Positions 45,010-57,400 of a DNA stretch of 64,000 nt are shown here, piece after piece. The stretch comes from Periconia sp. R9002 (Eukaryota > Ascomycota > Dothideomycetes > Pleosporales > Periconiaceae), in contig JAMAHW010000091.1 in assembly GCA_023627715.1 (NCBI GenBank), positions 1-64,000 on the forward strand, in the 5' to 3' direction. The number at the start of each line of letters is the position of its first letter. Within the stretch, counting starts at the first letter, position 1. Below the pieces are notes generated by a model, which did not search any database, was not told the DNA's origin, and saw only the letters and a program-made list of their open reading frames with translations. A program made the translations under genes and the position numbers.

Positions 45010-46227
45010 ATGCGTTACTTAGCAACTGTTATAACAACGCAAACGATATTCCTCCCACTGGCCTCTACCCACAACCTCCCCCCCGTTCCCCACACCAAAA
45101 GTCTCACTCCAAGATACGATAACACCACAGGACAATGTGGAGAGCAATTTGGGAGCTGCGCTGAGAACTACTGCTGCAGCGGCGACGGGAGATGTGGAAA
45201 AACTGATGCAAGTATCCCCCCTCTCCTTTTACGCAACCCATCTCGTCCAGACTACCTACTTACGTACTGACTCCAACCAGGAATTCTGCTACAGCGGCGA
45301 CTGCCAGTTCCACTTCGGTCCAGCATGTCCTGAGAACGTTACTCCTGCCGGTACGTTATAACAGTGTCATGCGGGTGCAGAGCCATCAATCTGTCCTCTC
45401 AACACCACGTAGCGCAACACACTTCACCACCAACACTCTATCAAAAACTCACCCCACTCAAACCTAACTAACCCCATACCCACAAAACCCAAACAGGCAC
45501 CAACACATCCACCATCCCCCGCCCCAACCTCGGCACGCTCCCCTACGGCGGACTCGGCATAACCCACTGCACGCGCCCCAACACCATCGCCCTCACTTAC
45601 GACGACGGCCCACAGTTCAACAACACCGAGCACATCCTCTCCCTCTTCGAATCCTACAATGCCAAAACAACCTTCTTCGTCCTCGGGAACAGCATCGCGC
45701 AGATCGACACAAGTCCCGCCTTCTCAGCCACCATCAGACGCGCACACGCCCAAGGCCACCAGATCGCGGCGCACACGTGGACGCACCGAGATTTAAGCAC
45801 GTTGCCCGAACTCGATATCAAAGACCAGATGATTAAGACGGAGATGGCGCTTCGTAACATCCTCGGCGTGATCCCGACGTTCATGCGCCCGCCTTATGCG
45901 AGTTGTGCGGAGGCGTGTAGGAAGGTGATGGAGGAGCTTGGGTATCATATTGTGTATTATGATGTCGATACGAAGGATTATGAGTATGATGCTCCGGATA
46001 AGATTCAGATTGCGAAGGATAGGTTTAGGGATGGGTTGGGAGTGGGTGAGGGGGGAAATGCGACGAGGGCGTGGTTGACGCTGAGTCATGATATTCATTT
46101 TCAGACGGCGTATAATTTGACGGAGTTTATGTTGAGGACGGTTATGGAGAGGGGGTTGAAGGCTGTGACGGTGGGAGAGTGTCTTGGGGATCCGATGGAG
46201 AATTGGTATCGTCAGGCGAGAGATTGA
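45010..46227 (+). CDS. secreted chitin deacetylase with hevein-like chitin-binding domain
   Basis: Three exons (45010-45207, 45281-45350, 45497-46227) give 332 aa. A signal peptide covers about residues 1-20. Residues 43-82 hold eight Cys in hevein spacing (CGEQFGSC..CC..CG..C..C..C), a type 1 chitin-binding domain. The NodB (CE4) domain follows with all five motifs: TYDDGP (metal Asp126), HTWTH (His182/His186), RPPYASC (Arg220), DVDTKDY and LSHDIH (His287). The enzyme should hydrolyse N-acetyl groups of chitin at the cell wall or outside, which may harden walls or hide chitin from host chitinases. The first intron has a GC donor (GAT|GCAAGT), chosen because it alone keeps the Cys pattern. 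Codon use shifts from C-ending to G/T-ending near 45840, without a break in the domain. Confidence 0.85.
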
Positions 46228-46553
46228 TTTCGTGAATGGGATGATTTATTTGATGCCGTTTTTTTTGTGATTCTAACTTGTGTTCCGTTTAGTGATGTCA
46301 ATGAATATTTTTTTTTTTGCGTGAGATTGGAGAGCTTTGGTTCTGGACGAAAAACTCGAAAGACTCTTACTATGAGCAGAATGCTCGAGCTAAGATGGGC
46401 ACTAAAAACTCATATTATGTATATGTATTGACCCCTTTTTTCCAGCTACGTCTGCTCCTACTCATGCTTTAGCCAAGCTCGAAGTGCATGATTGACAACC
46501 CCAAAGAACAGAAAGAGGTGGTTAAGTAAAAAGAGGTATGATTGCACCTCCTC
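46228..46553. other. convergent intergenic region
   Basis: T-rich spacer of about 330 bp between convergent genes, with poly-T runs near 46260 and 46308-46318. It likely holds both polyadenylation regions. Confidence 0.5.
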
Positions 46554-49500
46554 TTAAGGCTGTTTCTTAACGCTCCTCTCCTCACGCCCAGCAACACCAC
46601 CGTGACCAAAAACTGCAACTCCCGGCTCCAAAAACCGGAAATGCACCACCAAAAGCCACGTACAAAGCGCATTCGCGAAGTGATGCAACACAAAAGCATA
46701 CGTAACCCCACAGATTGCCGCATACGCTGCAAACGCAAACAACACACCTTTGGTAACCACTCTCCACGCGGACGAGACGCGCGGGATCATACGGCCCGCA
46801 GCGTGGGTTTCAACGACAAGCAGCACAAACGGCGTGATGGAAAGGATATTGTGGTGCGCAGAGAAGGGCGTGAGCCAGTGTACGGTTAGGTTGCGGATCC
46901 AAACGACGAGGACGGGGAGGTTGATGGGAAGCAGCCAGAACATGAGGAGGAAGAGGGAGTGTGTGTAGTTTGAGAAGTTGAGGGGGGTAGTTTGGCGCTG
47001 TACAAGGTTTTGTGTTAGAAGAAATTGCTGGATGGGTGATGTGGACTACTTACGGAGTTCTTAGCTAGGTGGTAGCTGCGGGCGCAGGAAAAGAGTTGAA
47101 TCACACAAAGAACCACGTAGGCAAAGTGGTAGGGAATAACTGTGGTTAGTTGGGACAGTATAATGCATATCGTGAGAATGCGTTGCTTTGTAGGGGTCAC
47201 AGCGAAGGATCCGGCTCCTCGTTTCTCGTCATCGTTTCGCGATGCTCGGGGCGAGAGCAGTCCGTATATGGCAGCAAGGCCATAAACGATAGCCGTAATA
47301 GCATAGTTGAATGCAATGCACATGGCTGCACACATCAAGCCAAATAATGGGATAAGGAACCAAAAGAAGCTGTCTTGCAGACCTAGTAAAAGTTCGTAAT
47401 CGGCGTTGCCGAATAACTCAGCATCGCTGAAAGTCGTAGTGGTATTGGACGCAACATCGTCGAAACGATGGTGAGTACTTTTTCTTGAAAATAAGGAAAG
47501 CAAAGTCAAGGCAGCCAGTGTAAGGGGAAGAGATCCCTTGACGCATTGATTTAGACCCTCGGCAAAACTCATGAAGATTCCAGTCTCATCGTAGACTGTG
47601 AATTGTTGCCGCAGAACAAGAGCCACTACAAGCATTGGGAAAGTGGCGAAAACGATGCGATAGCGCATCCACAATTTGCCCAGGCTACCCAGTAGGTCCA
47701 CATCCAAAGATACGTGAACAGCGCCACCACACTCAGGATCAGTCCATATTTGTAATGACAGTCCGTTGGTGGGATCCTTTGAGAAATAGGAAGGAGGCAT
47801 ATACGGAGTGATTCCGTGCAAATTGACTTTTGCATGTTGCACGTTGACAAAGAACTTACTTTCATGGACATTGGTGATGTATTGGCGCACAAGAGGAGCA
47901 AATAATTCGCTGTTAGTACATGTCTCTTGTCGGATGTCAAGGTTATATGCGAGTAAACTTGACTGGGCGGCTGGCAGCTTGATATCGTTCATTAAGCCGG
48001 CGGGAAGCTTCAAATCCAGGCCAGTCACAAGCAGACGGCCAAGACCCATATCAAGATTATGTTGATATTGTGCCGGGTCGCTGAATTGGGCGATAACCCA
48101 TCCGCTGCTGTGTTCTGTAGCCTTATCCACAACAGTCACATACTGGTGTCCGGAGAGGTGGCTTGCGTCATACTGCAGGTAAGAGAATGGATGTTGATCC
48201 TTCTTAAATGGAAAGGTGGATTGACGGGTCGATGCTGGAAGCAAAATAGCATCAGACGCAGCATTTTTGCAGGCCAGTTTGCTTGACTTTGGATTATCAT
48301 TAGAAGGGTCCACATTCATTTGGAAAAGTGCATCGGTTGGAATAGACTCATGGGATAGAGGACTGCACAAGAGAACCTCCAGCTTCCCGAGCTCGCCCAG
48401 AGAATCTGGTTTCTCGCTCGTTAATAGCGTGAACTTGACTGTTTTCGCTGTATTCTGCGGAGGGATTGGCAAAAGATAAGCTTTTGGCTTTTGTGGATTC
48501 GCCCCTAGGCTCCTCAGAACAAGTTTCTCGCCTAGCGGAACAATAGCACCGTCCTCTTCCACAGTAAGTAGGGTTTTGGGTTCCGCATATGGTAAAGTCT
48601 TTTCAGCGTTGTCCTCAAGGCCAGTGAGCAACCACTTTCTAAAACCACGCATGCGCTCGGCATGGGGTACTGTCTGTGTCGGTCTTGAAGCGTCGATAAC
48701 ATCGTAAAGCGCACGCACTATACTTTTTCTGGCCTGATCACACCACGTGATAGCTAAATGATCCATGCCAGTCCAGACATTTGGTATGGAGGAAGTGAAG
48801 ACCGTAAATCCATGGGTTTCAGGCACTAATGAAGCAATGTTTGCAAGATCTGAAGGTACGATGGTGTCCAATCCACCGCCAGCGATCGAGATGAGGGTCG
48901 TATGCCAAAGCGGATTGTTAATGGCCCATTTTTGCGAATATGAGTGTCTCCAGTATTCATTTATAGTCTTGTAGATGCGCACAATGTCCCCATCGAAAGA
49001 CACAGGCGGTCTTGCGTGGGGTGCCGCGAGAGTGACAATAGTATTGATTGACTTGGGTCGATAGTTGGGCATTGTGAGCATAGTACGAGCGACTATCCCT
49101 CCCATTGAGTGACCCACAATGATGACCGAGGTCGGATCCGGCAAATGAGAATCACGCAGGGATCGTGATGGTGTATGGTAAAGAGACAGAATGAAAGAGA
49201 TGGCGTCATTAAGGTACTCGGCTTGATCTAATAAAGTCTGCCCATGGAAAGCGGTGAAGTCCTCATTGAAGTCCACAGTGAAAAAGTCAAGCGGCCTTAT
49301 GCCTGCATTTGCAGCATTCTCATCGTGCTTGAAAACATTATGGTGGTAGTGGGCAGCTTCGGAGCCCAGTGATCGAACCTGCTTGTAGCTACCAGCATTG
49401 CCAGGGATGAATAGAACGGGAACACCTTTGACCTATGTATTGTCAATCGGGGAATCTCACACAGCAGTTTTTCGTATGTACCCTGGAATCATCATCTATA

Positions 49501-49796
49501 CCACCCTCGCGATACAGATGAAGCGAGTATTTGCTCGCAAACCGGGTGTGCTCAGTATCGAAATCGTCAAAGCGTATGAGCGAAGGCCACATGTACGACA
49601 TTTCGCAGCCTTTGGTATCCAATTGCCTGGTCAAGAAGGACTGTGCCATGAGGAACAGAGCTCCGAAGCCCAGCAATATGGTCGTGATGATCGGCCACGA
49701 ACATGCCCACTTGTTATGCATCCTTGACCGTCTCTTGCTAACATATTCAGCAGCATATTTGTCTGTGGTATTGTCCTTCAGCGCTAGAGAAGTCAT
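46554..49796 (-). CDS. BST1: GPI inositol-deacylase (Bst1/PGAP1)
   Basis: Three exons (49796-49482, 49432-47054, 46997-46554) give 1045 aa, close to yeast Bst1 (1029 aa). The first exon has a short cytosolic tail and one membrane segment (IITTILLGFGALFLMAQSFL, ~35-55). YREGGIDDDSR|VKGVPVLFIPGNAGSYKQ spans the first intron, and RPLDFFTVDFNEDFTAFHGQ follows. The lipase serine is in GHSMGG near residue 212. The C-terminus has several membrane segments. This ER enzyme removes the acyl chain from the inositol of newly attached GPI anchors, helping export and quality control of GPI proteins. The start at 49796 is the first ATG; the frame upstream is open but only with a GTG. Confidence 0.93.
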
Positions 49797-51068
49797 ACTG
49801 GTGTTGATTTGTATGACACAGTGCGGCACGTCAATGGCAAAAATATCGTTTTCAATGTACGTATACGAATCGGCTCTGTAAGGACGTATTGCGTGGTTGC
49901 GGGTACATGCGTGATGATGATCGTAAACGTGGATTTGAACGGCGGTCGTCGCGGGTGGTGTTTTAACGCCTTCGGATGCGCGATGTATGCGATGCGGTGT
50001 GCACTTCCTACGTTATCACTGAGTCGATTCCTCTGTGCGTGACTTCCTCTGTTGCCTTTGTTTCCAATTGAATATTCTCTGCCTCGGACAAGTACCCGGC
50101 GGTGCTCTTTCCTTCTGGTCGAGAATGGGAGGGGTCCAACTTCAGAGATGGCGCAGCGACCCCTTAGACGCGATACTGTTGATCGCGAAAACGGAGGAAA
50201 ATGAGCGGAGAGACATGGATGATCGAAACTCTCGTTTCCCACGAGTACCGGCCAGTGTCGCAAACGCTTGACGTTGGATGAGTGCGGTGAGGTGCGTAGT
50301 AACGGCGATAGCGGCGCAGGATCGCCAAGAACGAAAGGACGGGCGATCAACTACAAGAGTGGAGGAGCGACTGTGATGAATAGAAATTGCAGCAATTGGG
50401 TCTGTTTCCTATTTTGAATATTTATTCATAGACGCAGCAGAACTAAAGAGCGGAGGGAGATTGTAGGGTGGCGGTCGCACGGATTCAGTGAGATTGATGT
50501 GGTTAGCAAGCATGGCGATGTTGGCTACACGTTTTCTACATGAACGAGACGCTACGCAGCCCTACATATAAACACAAAGATATTTTTCGCGTTAATTAAG
50601 TAGGAATTTATCTAACGACAACAATTCTATGCATAGGTCTGTATTCTGCTTGTTGCTGAGGCTGTACGTGATTTGGACCAATCACGACGACAACTTTTGC
50701 TTATTTAAGCAGCCTTCATACATTAGAATAGTACAGGGACCTCTGTTCTCCTCACACCTACATAGAAATTATGGTACTATGGTTCGTTTGGAAGGTTTGA
50801 GCGTAGAAAATTGTATGCTCACATCACTGCAACTGGAAGTATCAATGAAGTAGTATGAAGTTCTATTTATCTCAATCTAAGAGACAACGACTACGAAGAG
50901 AAAGTTCGTGCCAGCATGCTAAATTTTGGTATCCAGACGCCACCCATGAACCTACTCATATTATGATCGGTACTGTGCTCGATCAACAACCAAGGGACAT
51001 AACATGCATGCTCGTCTAAGCGTAAAACAAACAAAGGGAAACTTTTCTTTACTCTAGGGGCGAGACAT
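49797..51068. other. intergenic region between tandem minus-strand genes
   Basis: No gene. The open frame on the minus strand at 49793-50350 reads through the BST1 leader and is Arg/Pro/Ser-rich without a domain. 50400-51068 is AT-rich and should hold the eEF3 3' UTR. Confidence 0.5.
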
Positions 51069-54000
51069 CTAGTCGTCCTCATCGGAGAAGACCTCCTCAC
51101 CACGCTTGCGACGGGCCATGCGCTCCTTCTTCTTCTTGCCTAGAAGATTGTTAGCATTTATTATGTTAAATGGAGGTGTTTACAGTTTTGGAGGGATTCT
51201 CAGGGTGTTTTGGGGTATTTTGGGCTCAACTTACGCATTTCAGAGCTGGTAAGCTTCTTCTTCTTCGCTCCGCCTTCAATCTTATTTCCCATGGCATCAA
51301 ACTTGTCCTCTTCTTCACCCTTCTCAGCCAGTCTAGGACCCGCTCCCTGTCCCTGGACCCAGTTGTGACCAGAGGGAGTCATCTTACCATCAACAACGGC
51401 CCAAACTTCCTCAGTAAGACCCTTGGTGAACTCGGCAGAGTGAGTGATGATGATAACACCACCCTCAAAGGAGTGAAGAGCCTTAGACAAGGCACCGAGC
51501 GAGTCACGATCGAGGTAGTTGGTGGGCTCGTCAAGAACGATCAAGTGAGGACGTTGCCATGAGCAAGCAGCGAGCACAACCTTGACACGCTGGCCACCGG
51601 AAAGACCACGCATACGAGAGTGAGAGACAAGCTCAGCATCGAGACCGAAGTTAGCGCAGTGAGCCTCGATTTCTTTGCGGACCAAAGGACGGAATTGACC
51701 GCTGGCAAGAGCCTCCTTTTGATCGACCTCGGCAACCATCTTGCCGTGGGAAGCAAGAAGTTCGGAACGAGGAAGCCAGGCGTTGTCGGCCGTCATCATG
51801 GGCGTCCACCTCTCGTTCTTCATGCCAATGTTCTCACCGAGAGCGAAAGAGCACTCATACTCGTAGGAGTTCTTGAACTTCCTACGGGAGTTGATACCGA
51901 TGACGCGACGAGGGGTACCCTCGATCTTGTAGACCTTGTCCATGGCCTTCTCATCCTCCTCGGTGACGATCTTGTTGGCACGGTCCATGGTCTCACGGTC
52001 CTCACCAGTCTGGAAACGCCACTGGATGTATTCGGAGGGGGTCTTGTCCAAGTGGTGATCAATGTGGGCGAAAGCGTGCTGCTTGATGTAGGCAATACGG
52101 ATGTTCTCGTGCTGGTAGACCTCACCGGAGGTGGGGATAAGTTCACCGGTCAAGACGTTGACAAGAGTGGACTTGCCGGCACCGTTAGGACCAATGACGG
52201 CAATACGGGAACCGAGCGAACACTGGAAGTTGATGTCGGAAATCTGGGGCTTGGAGGTACCAGGGTATTGGAAGGTCATGTTGGTGACACGAACGATAGC
52301 CTTGGCCTTGGTCTTGACACCCTCAAGGAAACCGGGTTCGGGGAACTTGAACTCCATATCGGAGGCGCTGAGCTCGTGGTACGAACGGGCAGAGGGGACA
52401 CGCTTGACGAAAGCATCGAGGTTACCACGGTAACGCTTGAGCTTGAAGCGCTCGTAGTGGATAACGTGCTGGATGACGTTGTTCAAGAACTTGCTGTCGT
52501 GAGAAATGACAATGGATGTGCAGGGCGAGCTGGTAAGGTAATCCTCAAGCCACTTGACGTTCTTGACATCCAAGTGGTTGGTGGGTTCGTCGAGGAGCAG
52601 GATATCGGGCTTCTCGAAGACGGCACGGGCAAGAGCAAGCTTCATCTTCCAGCCACCGGAAAGAGCGGTGATGACACCAGTGATCTGCTCGTTGGTGAAG
52701 CCGAACTCGCCGAGAGTCTTCTCAACCTCGGGCTGAGTGGTAGTAATGCCGACAGCGGCAAGCTTCTTCATGGTCCACTCAATGACAGTCTGCTCAGTAT
52801 CGGCAGAGTCAAGATCGTGCTCAACGTAGACGGTCTTGACTTCGCTCTGCTTGGGGAAACCCTCGACCTGCTCGTTGTTGATGGCGCGCATGAGCGTAGT
52901 CTTACCGGATCCATTGGGACCAAGGAGACCGTAACGCTGGCCACGCTTCAAGCGGAGATGAGTCTGGTTGAGAAGAATCTTAGCACCGTAGGCCAAGTTG
53001 AATGTGCAGTTGCAAAGATCCTCGCCCTCCTCCTCATCGGGCTCAACCTCGTCAGCGACAGCGGCAGCGGGAATGGCACGCTTGCGGAGATCCTCGATGA
53101 CGGACTTGGCCTTCTCAGCACCGACAATGACACCCACGAAGGCACCAGCGTTGGTTTGCCACTCAGTGATGTCATATGCCTTCTCGTCGATGAGCTGGCC
53201 ACCAATGGCACCAACGTAGTTGATGATGACGTCGAATTTGGAGTTGACATCGCCCAAGACAGCCTTGAGGTGGCCGGCAACGGTGGCAATGTCACCGTCC
53301 TTGGAGATTTCAGGGATCTTGCCATCCTTGACATCACCAACACGGACGAGGGTGTCAAGAGCCTGCTTGGTCTTTTCACGGGCCTCGGGGTCGGCAAGGG
53401 TTCCGAAGTTCTTCTCGAGAGCAGGCATCAACTTGGGCAAGAAAGCAGCAACAATCTGGGGATCCTCGACAAGTTTGCACATGTTGTCCACGATGACAGC
53501 AGACTTTCGCTTGATGGCGGTCTCACGCTCAACAAGACCACGCTCGAGAAGAGGAACCATGATGGCCAAGGTGGGCTCGTGAACGTCAGTAACGAAAGTG
53601 GTTGCACCAAGCAAGTGAACGGTCTCGGGAACGTTCTCGGGCTTAGCGATACACTTGATGAGCTCGGGAATGAAGCGCTCGATATCCTTGTTGGAGATCA
53701 AGGCGCAGATGGTCTCCATGGTGGCGTAAGCAGCCTTCTTGACCTCAGGCTTGGTATCCCACATGGCACCAGAGATGACGGGGATCAAGTCAGGGACACG
53801 GAAAGCGAGCTGAGCGGGAGCGCTCTTAGCGAGGATCTCAATGCACTTGAGACCGGTCATCTTCTCAGGCCACTTCAATGTGTTGCTGAGAGAGTTGATG
53901 ATGTGTGGGATGATGGCCTTGACGGCGTTGGGGTTGGCAGCCGAGACGATGGCCTCGGAAGCCTGCTGTGCGGCGGTCTTGACGGCGCTCATCTTGTCGG

Positions 54001-54444
54001 CAACAGCGGTGAGGGTGTTGGGGAGGAGCTCGACAAGGTAGGGCTCGACAGCGGGGGAGATGGTGGAGTGCTGGGCAATGGCGCGAATGGCATCCAGCGC
54101 ACGCTCGCGGGCAACAGCATCCTTCTTGTTGTTCAACTGCTTTCGCAGCAACTCGACGGCGCTGTGGGATTGCGTTAGCAGAAGTACGAAAAAAAATTTG
54201 ATATCAAGTGCGGGGTGGCAAAAAAATAGCCATGGAGTAAGGAGGAATGAGTGACTTACGCAACGGGAGCGTCGCCCTCCTCGATATCACCGTTGATGAA
54301 GGTGGCGATGTCCAGCGAGGCGGCGTTGATCTCGTCCTGGGCCTTGGAGACGGTCAACTTGCCCAAAAGTTCCTCGAGAACCTTGACCGACTTGGAGTTC
54401 TCGGACTTGACATTTTTGGCGGAGTTGGTCGCAGCGGGAGCCAT
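51069..54444 (-). CDS. YEF3: translation elongation factor 3 (eEF3)
   Basis: Three exons (54444-54260, 54161-51235, 51139-51069) give 1060 aa, near yeast eEF3 (1044 aa). HEAT repeats fill the first ~320 residues; two ABC domains follow. ABC1 has Walker [18 protein letters not shown] and [14 protein letters not shown]2 has [17 protein letters not shown] and LDEPTNYLD, with the eEF3-specific chromodomain insert between ([21 protein letters not shown]). The last exon gives the basic tail [23 protein letters not shown]. eEF3 is a soluble fungal ATPase that helps release tRNA from the ribosomal E-site and is essential in yeast. The strong C-ending codon preference points to very high expression and creates a long antisense open frame over the gene. 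Confidence 0.97.
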
Positions 54445-57400
54445 TTTTGCTGGTGACGAGCACGTAGGCTTCGTTACGATGGATTCGGTGGGTATAGAGA
54501 AAGCTGAGCTGCGTTGTTCCGGTGAAGGAGCAGACAAAGCAAAGCGTAGAGGAGCGGTCTGGTGGGGGAAGACCGGAGGGGCGTAAGGGGAGAAGAAGCC
54601 AGAAAACGAATTCTAGCGGGGTATCTCAAGTCTGAAGCGCAAGTTGTTGAACCTGCACCGTCTAAGCTGTCGCTCGAAAGACAGAATGAGAAAAGAGAGA
54701 GCCGAAGGGCGGTTGAAGGAGGGGAGATTGAGAGAGGAGAGTCGGGCTGAATGGAGGGGCGGGCCTTTTTATGTATTATGTGTTCGGCGCACAAGACTTT
54801 TTTTTGCGAGCGAGCGGGCTAGGGCTAGGGTGCTAGCGGATAAGATAAGTCGGCGCACGGACCCCACCCTTCTTTCACCCCTCTGTCTCTCTCTCCTACC
54901 AACTGGAATCGCCATTCTTTGCCGCTTCGCCGCTGCTTTGCCGGTCGGCCATCCACTGCATTCCACAAGCTTCGTGTCATTTCGCCTTGTTCCTTTCTTC
55001 ATGGTTTGCAAAAGAGTGGGTACAGGTATCCATCTCCTGTCGTGGCGACCTTCGAAGTGTTGACGGGTACGCCAATGTGTCTATTTGTGGCAATATGAAG
55101 CCTCGATATGCGCGCTGACCGCCTTCTTTCTCACATCCCCCCAAACCTCGACTGGACTGGCTAACTTATCGGTCGGTGCATACAATTACCTTAGATTACA
55201 GATGATGGTACATACGCTGAGATCCTGTTCAAATCCACCACCCGCCAGACCGTACATTTCACGGGGGCCGGACTTAAGCAAAGCAGAAACAGTGTCCTTT
55301 TCTCTCTACCTGCGACACATGCGGCCTCCATGTCCAATGGATCTTTCACGCACTTGCCTTTCCCAGGCAGACGCATTCTCGCAACCCTGCATCTGTAGAC
55401 AGGACCCTCGATGCCAGGAAGCCCAATCCTTGCGCTACGGCCGCCAACGGAAGCTCCATACTAAATCTTCTTCACAGCAAAAAAATTCTACCAGCTGGCC
55501 CTTGCAGCCATCTCCACGCACTTCGCCACACTCTAACCTCAATATTACACCACTTGCCACTAACAAATCCCATCATGTATCCATACCATCAATGATCCAA
55601 AATCGTCGACGTCCAGTTAGATGTTCAATTGTACCCCGCTAGGCGCCCTCCCATCCTCGATTTTTTCGTCGTTACCCATGAACCTCGAAAAGGTTAGCGT
55701 CATTCACGTGCGGATTTTTTCGCCGTTTCGACTTTCTACAATCAATCTGCTCCTACATCAAACCGGCCCAATGTTTCGTAATCACGACGACGCCACCTCT
55801 TGTTTCGACTCAAACGTCCCTCATTCCTCTCAAGTCAATTCTTCTCTATGCAAGTCTCAAATAGATGCAAACAATCTGATGTCGCGTAATTGCCCGCGTA
55901 GTCAACTACATGTAGGACAAGCGTTTCCCCCACCACCAATCCATCTCTACCCCGGATTCTCTCCGCTTCCTTTTCCCCACAATACGCTTGTACACATTCG
56001 TCTCGTCAGCGGTGTGACTTGCATGGAGGCGTGCTCGTCCTGCATGTCGCGGTGAGATCCGCTTTTGCGCCTTCTCTTGGTTTTGCTCTTCCCAGTATAC
56101 CAGAAGAGTCGTGCGCCAGAAAGCTTCAAGCAATGGCATCCTATCATCACACACCCGTCACTATCAATCGCGCATATCTCATATCTTTACCTCACTCATG
56201 CTAGGTGTTGTAGCATGTTCGCTCAAGCATGTCTTTGCAAAGAGCATGCCATCAGTATTAACAATTGGATTCAGCATTGCATTGAGAGGACATCTGATTT
56301 CTCGGAACACGGACGCAGTTACATGGCTTCTACCAAATAACGAATACAACAGAAAAAGAGAATCTTAAATCAAAAACTCCAACCCCCTCTCACCGCTCAT
56401 CTCACCAACACTACCAATATTAATCCATTCCTCTCACTATCCTTCTTTCCTTCCATTCACACTCGCCTCACTCGGCGCAGGCTGTTACAAAAAAAAACAC
56501 ACGTCACACACGCCATCGTAGTCACAAACCGGATTTTTGGACGGAAAATCGAATGCTACTCACATGTACGTTAGTGTATATGGAAGGCGAAAATGGAATT
56601 CTGTTCTGAATGTCTGCGGAAAACGTCAAGATGACTTGAATCAACAATATGGGGTGACAATATCTTGGGTTCCCTTTTATTGGCTATATTGTCCCAGTTA
56701 AGATATAGTATCAGGTGGGTTTTTGGGGGGGCGGATGGTTCCGTTACCGTCCCATGCCATCAAAACGCCGTTTCTCTAAGTGATTGACTGTTTACATTGA
56801 AGCTTCTCTCGTTCATTAAGCCATACATATATGTTGTTCACATCTCGTGCACATCCTGGCCGAGAACGCCATTGCGAATCTCTGCTGTGTCGCTACCACA
56901 GATATTACACTACTCTGCGATGATAAACTTCATTATTTTAGTCTCGAACACAAATGCCTGTACATCAACAGTATATTGAAATTTAGGTACAGAGTCGTTT
57001 ATTATCAAGACACCACGTGGCGCGGCGTATTGTAACACTGATGATGTACTGTAACCACCCTAGTTACATTTAATCAACTTTGTAAACGCGATATAGGCAT
57101 CTAAGCGTCAATTCTTATATCAACAATAACAATTAATTAACAGGCGAGATTCATTCTACCAACCAGAACGAGTGGTTTGTAGGAGTCGATCAGAAAGATT
57201 GCTCCGACTGAAAGGTTGGACCTACGCTCCTCTCATCAGCTAATTCCACCTGTCTCACAACCGCATCCCCGATTTCCTCACCACGAGCCGTGAGTTCGTC
57301 CTACTCTCCGAATGGCCTAACTCCGCGATCTTTATGATTTCCGACTGTTGGGAGTGGAAGATGCAGCACTCAGGTTCATCCTGGTCTATGGTTTGGAATG

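Noticed and set aside
49797..49829. Upstream extension of BST1 to 49829
   Set aside because: The frame there opens with GTG, not ATG; the first ATG is at 49796.
49793..50350. 185-codon frame upstream of BST1
   Set aside because: Arg/Pro/His-rich with no family features; it covers the BST1 promoter and leader.
51620..54178. 852-codon open frame antisense to eEF3
   Set aside because: It mirrors the eEF3 reading frame. Strong C-ending codon preference removes stop codons from the antisense frame. Its translation is Gly/Leu/Asp/Val-rich, without domains, and runs over exactly the conserved eEF3 exon.
55085..55642. 185-codon frame in the 4.4-kb gap
   Set aside because: Ser/Cys/Gln-rich nonsense-like composition and no domain; nearby frames in other phases are as long.
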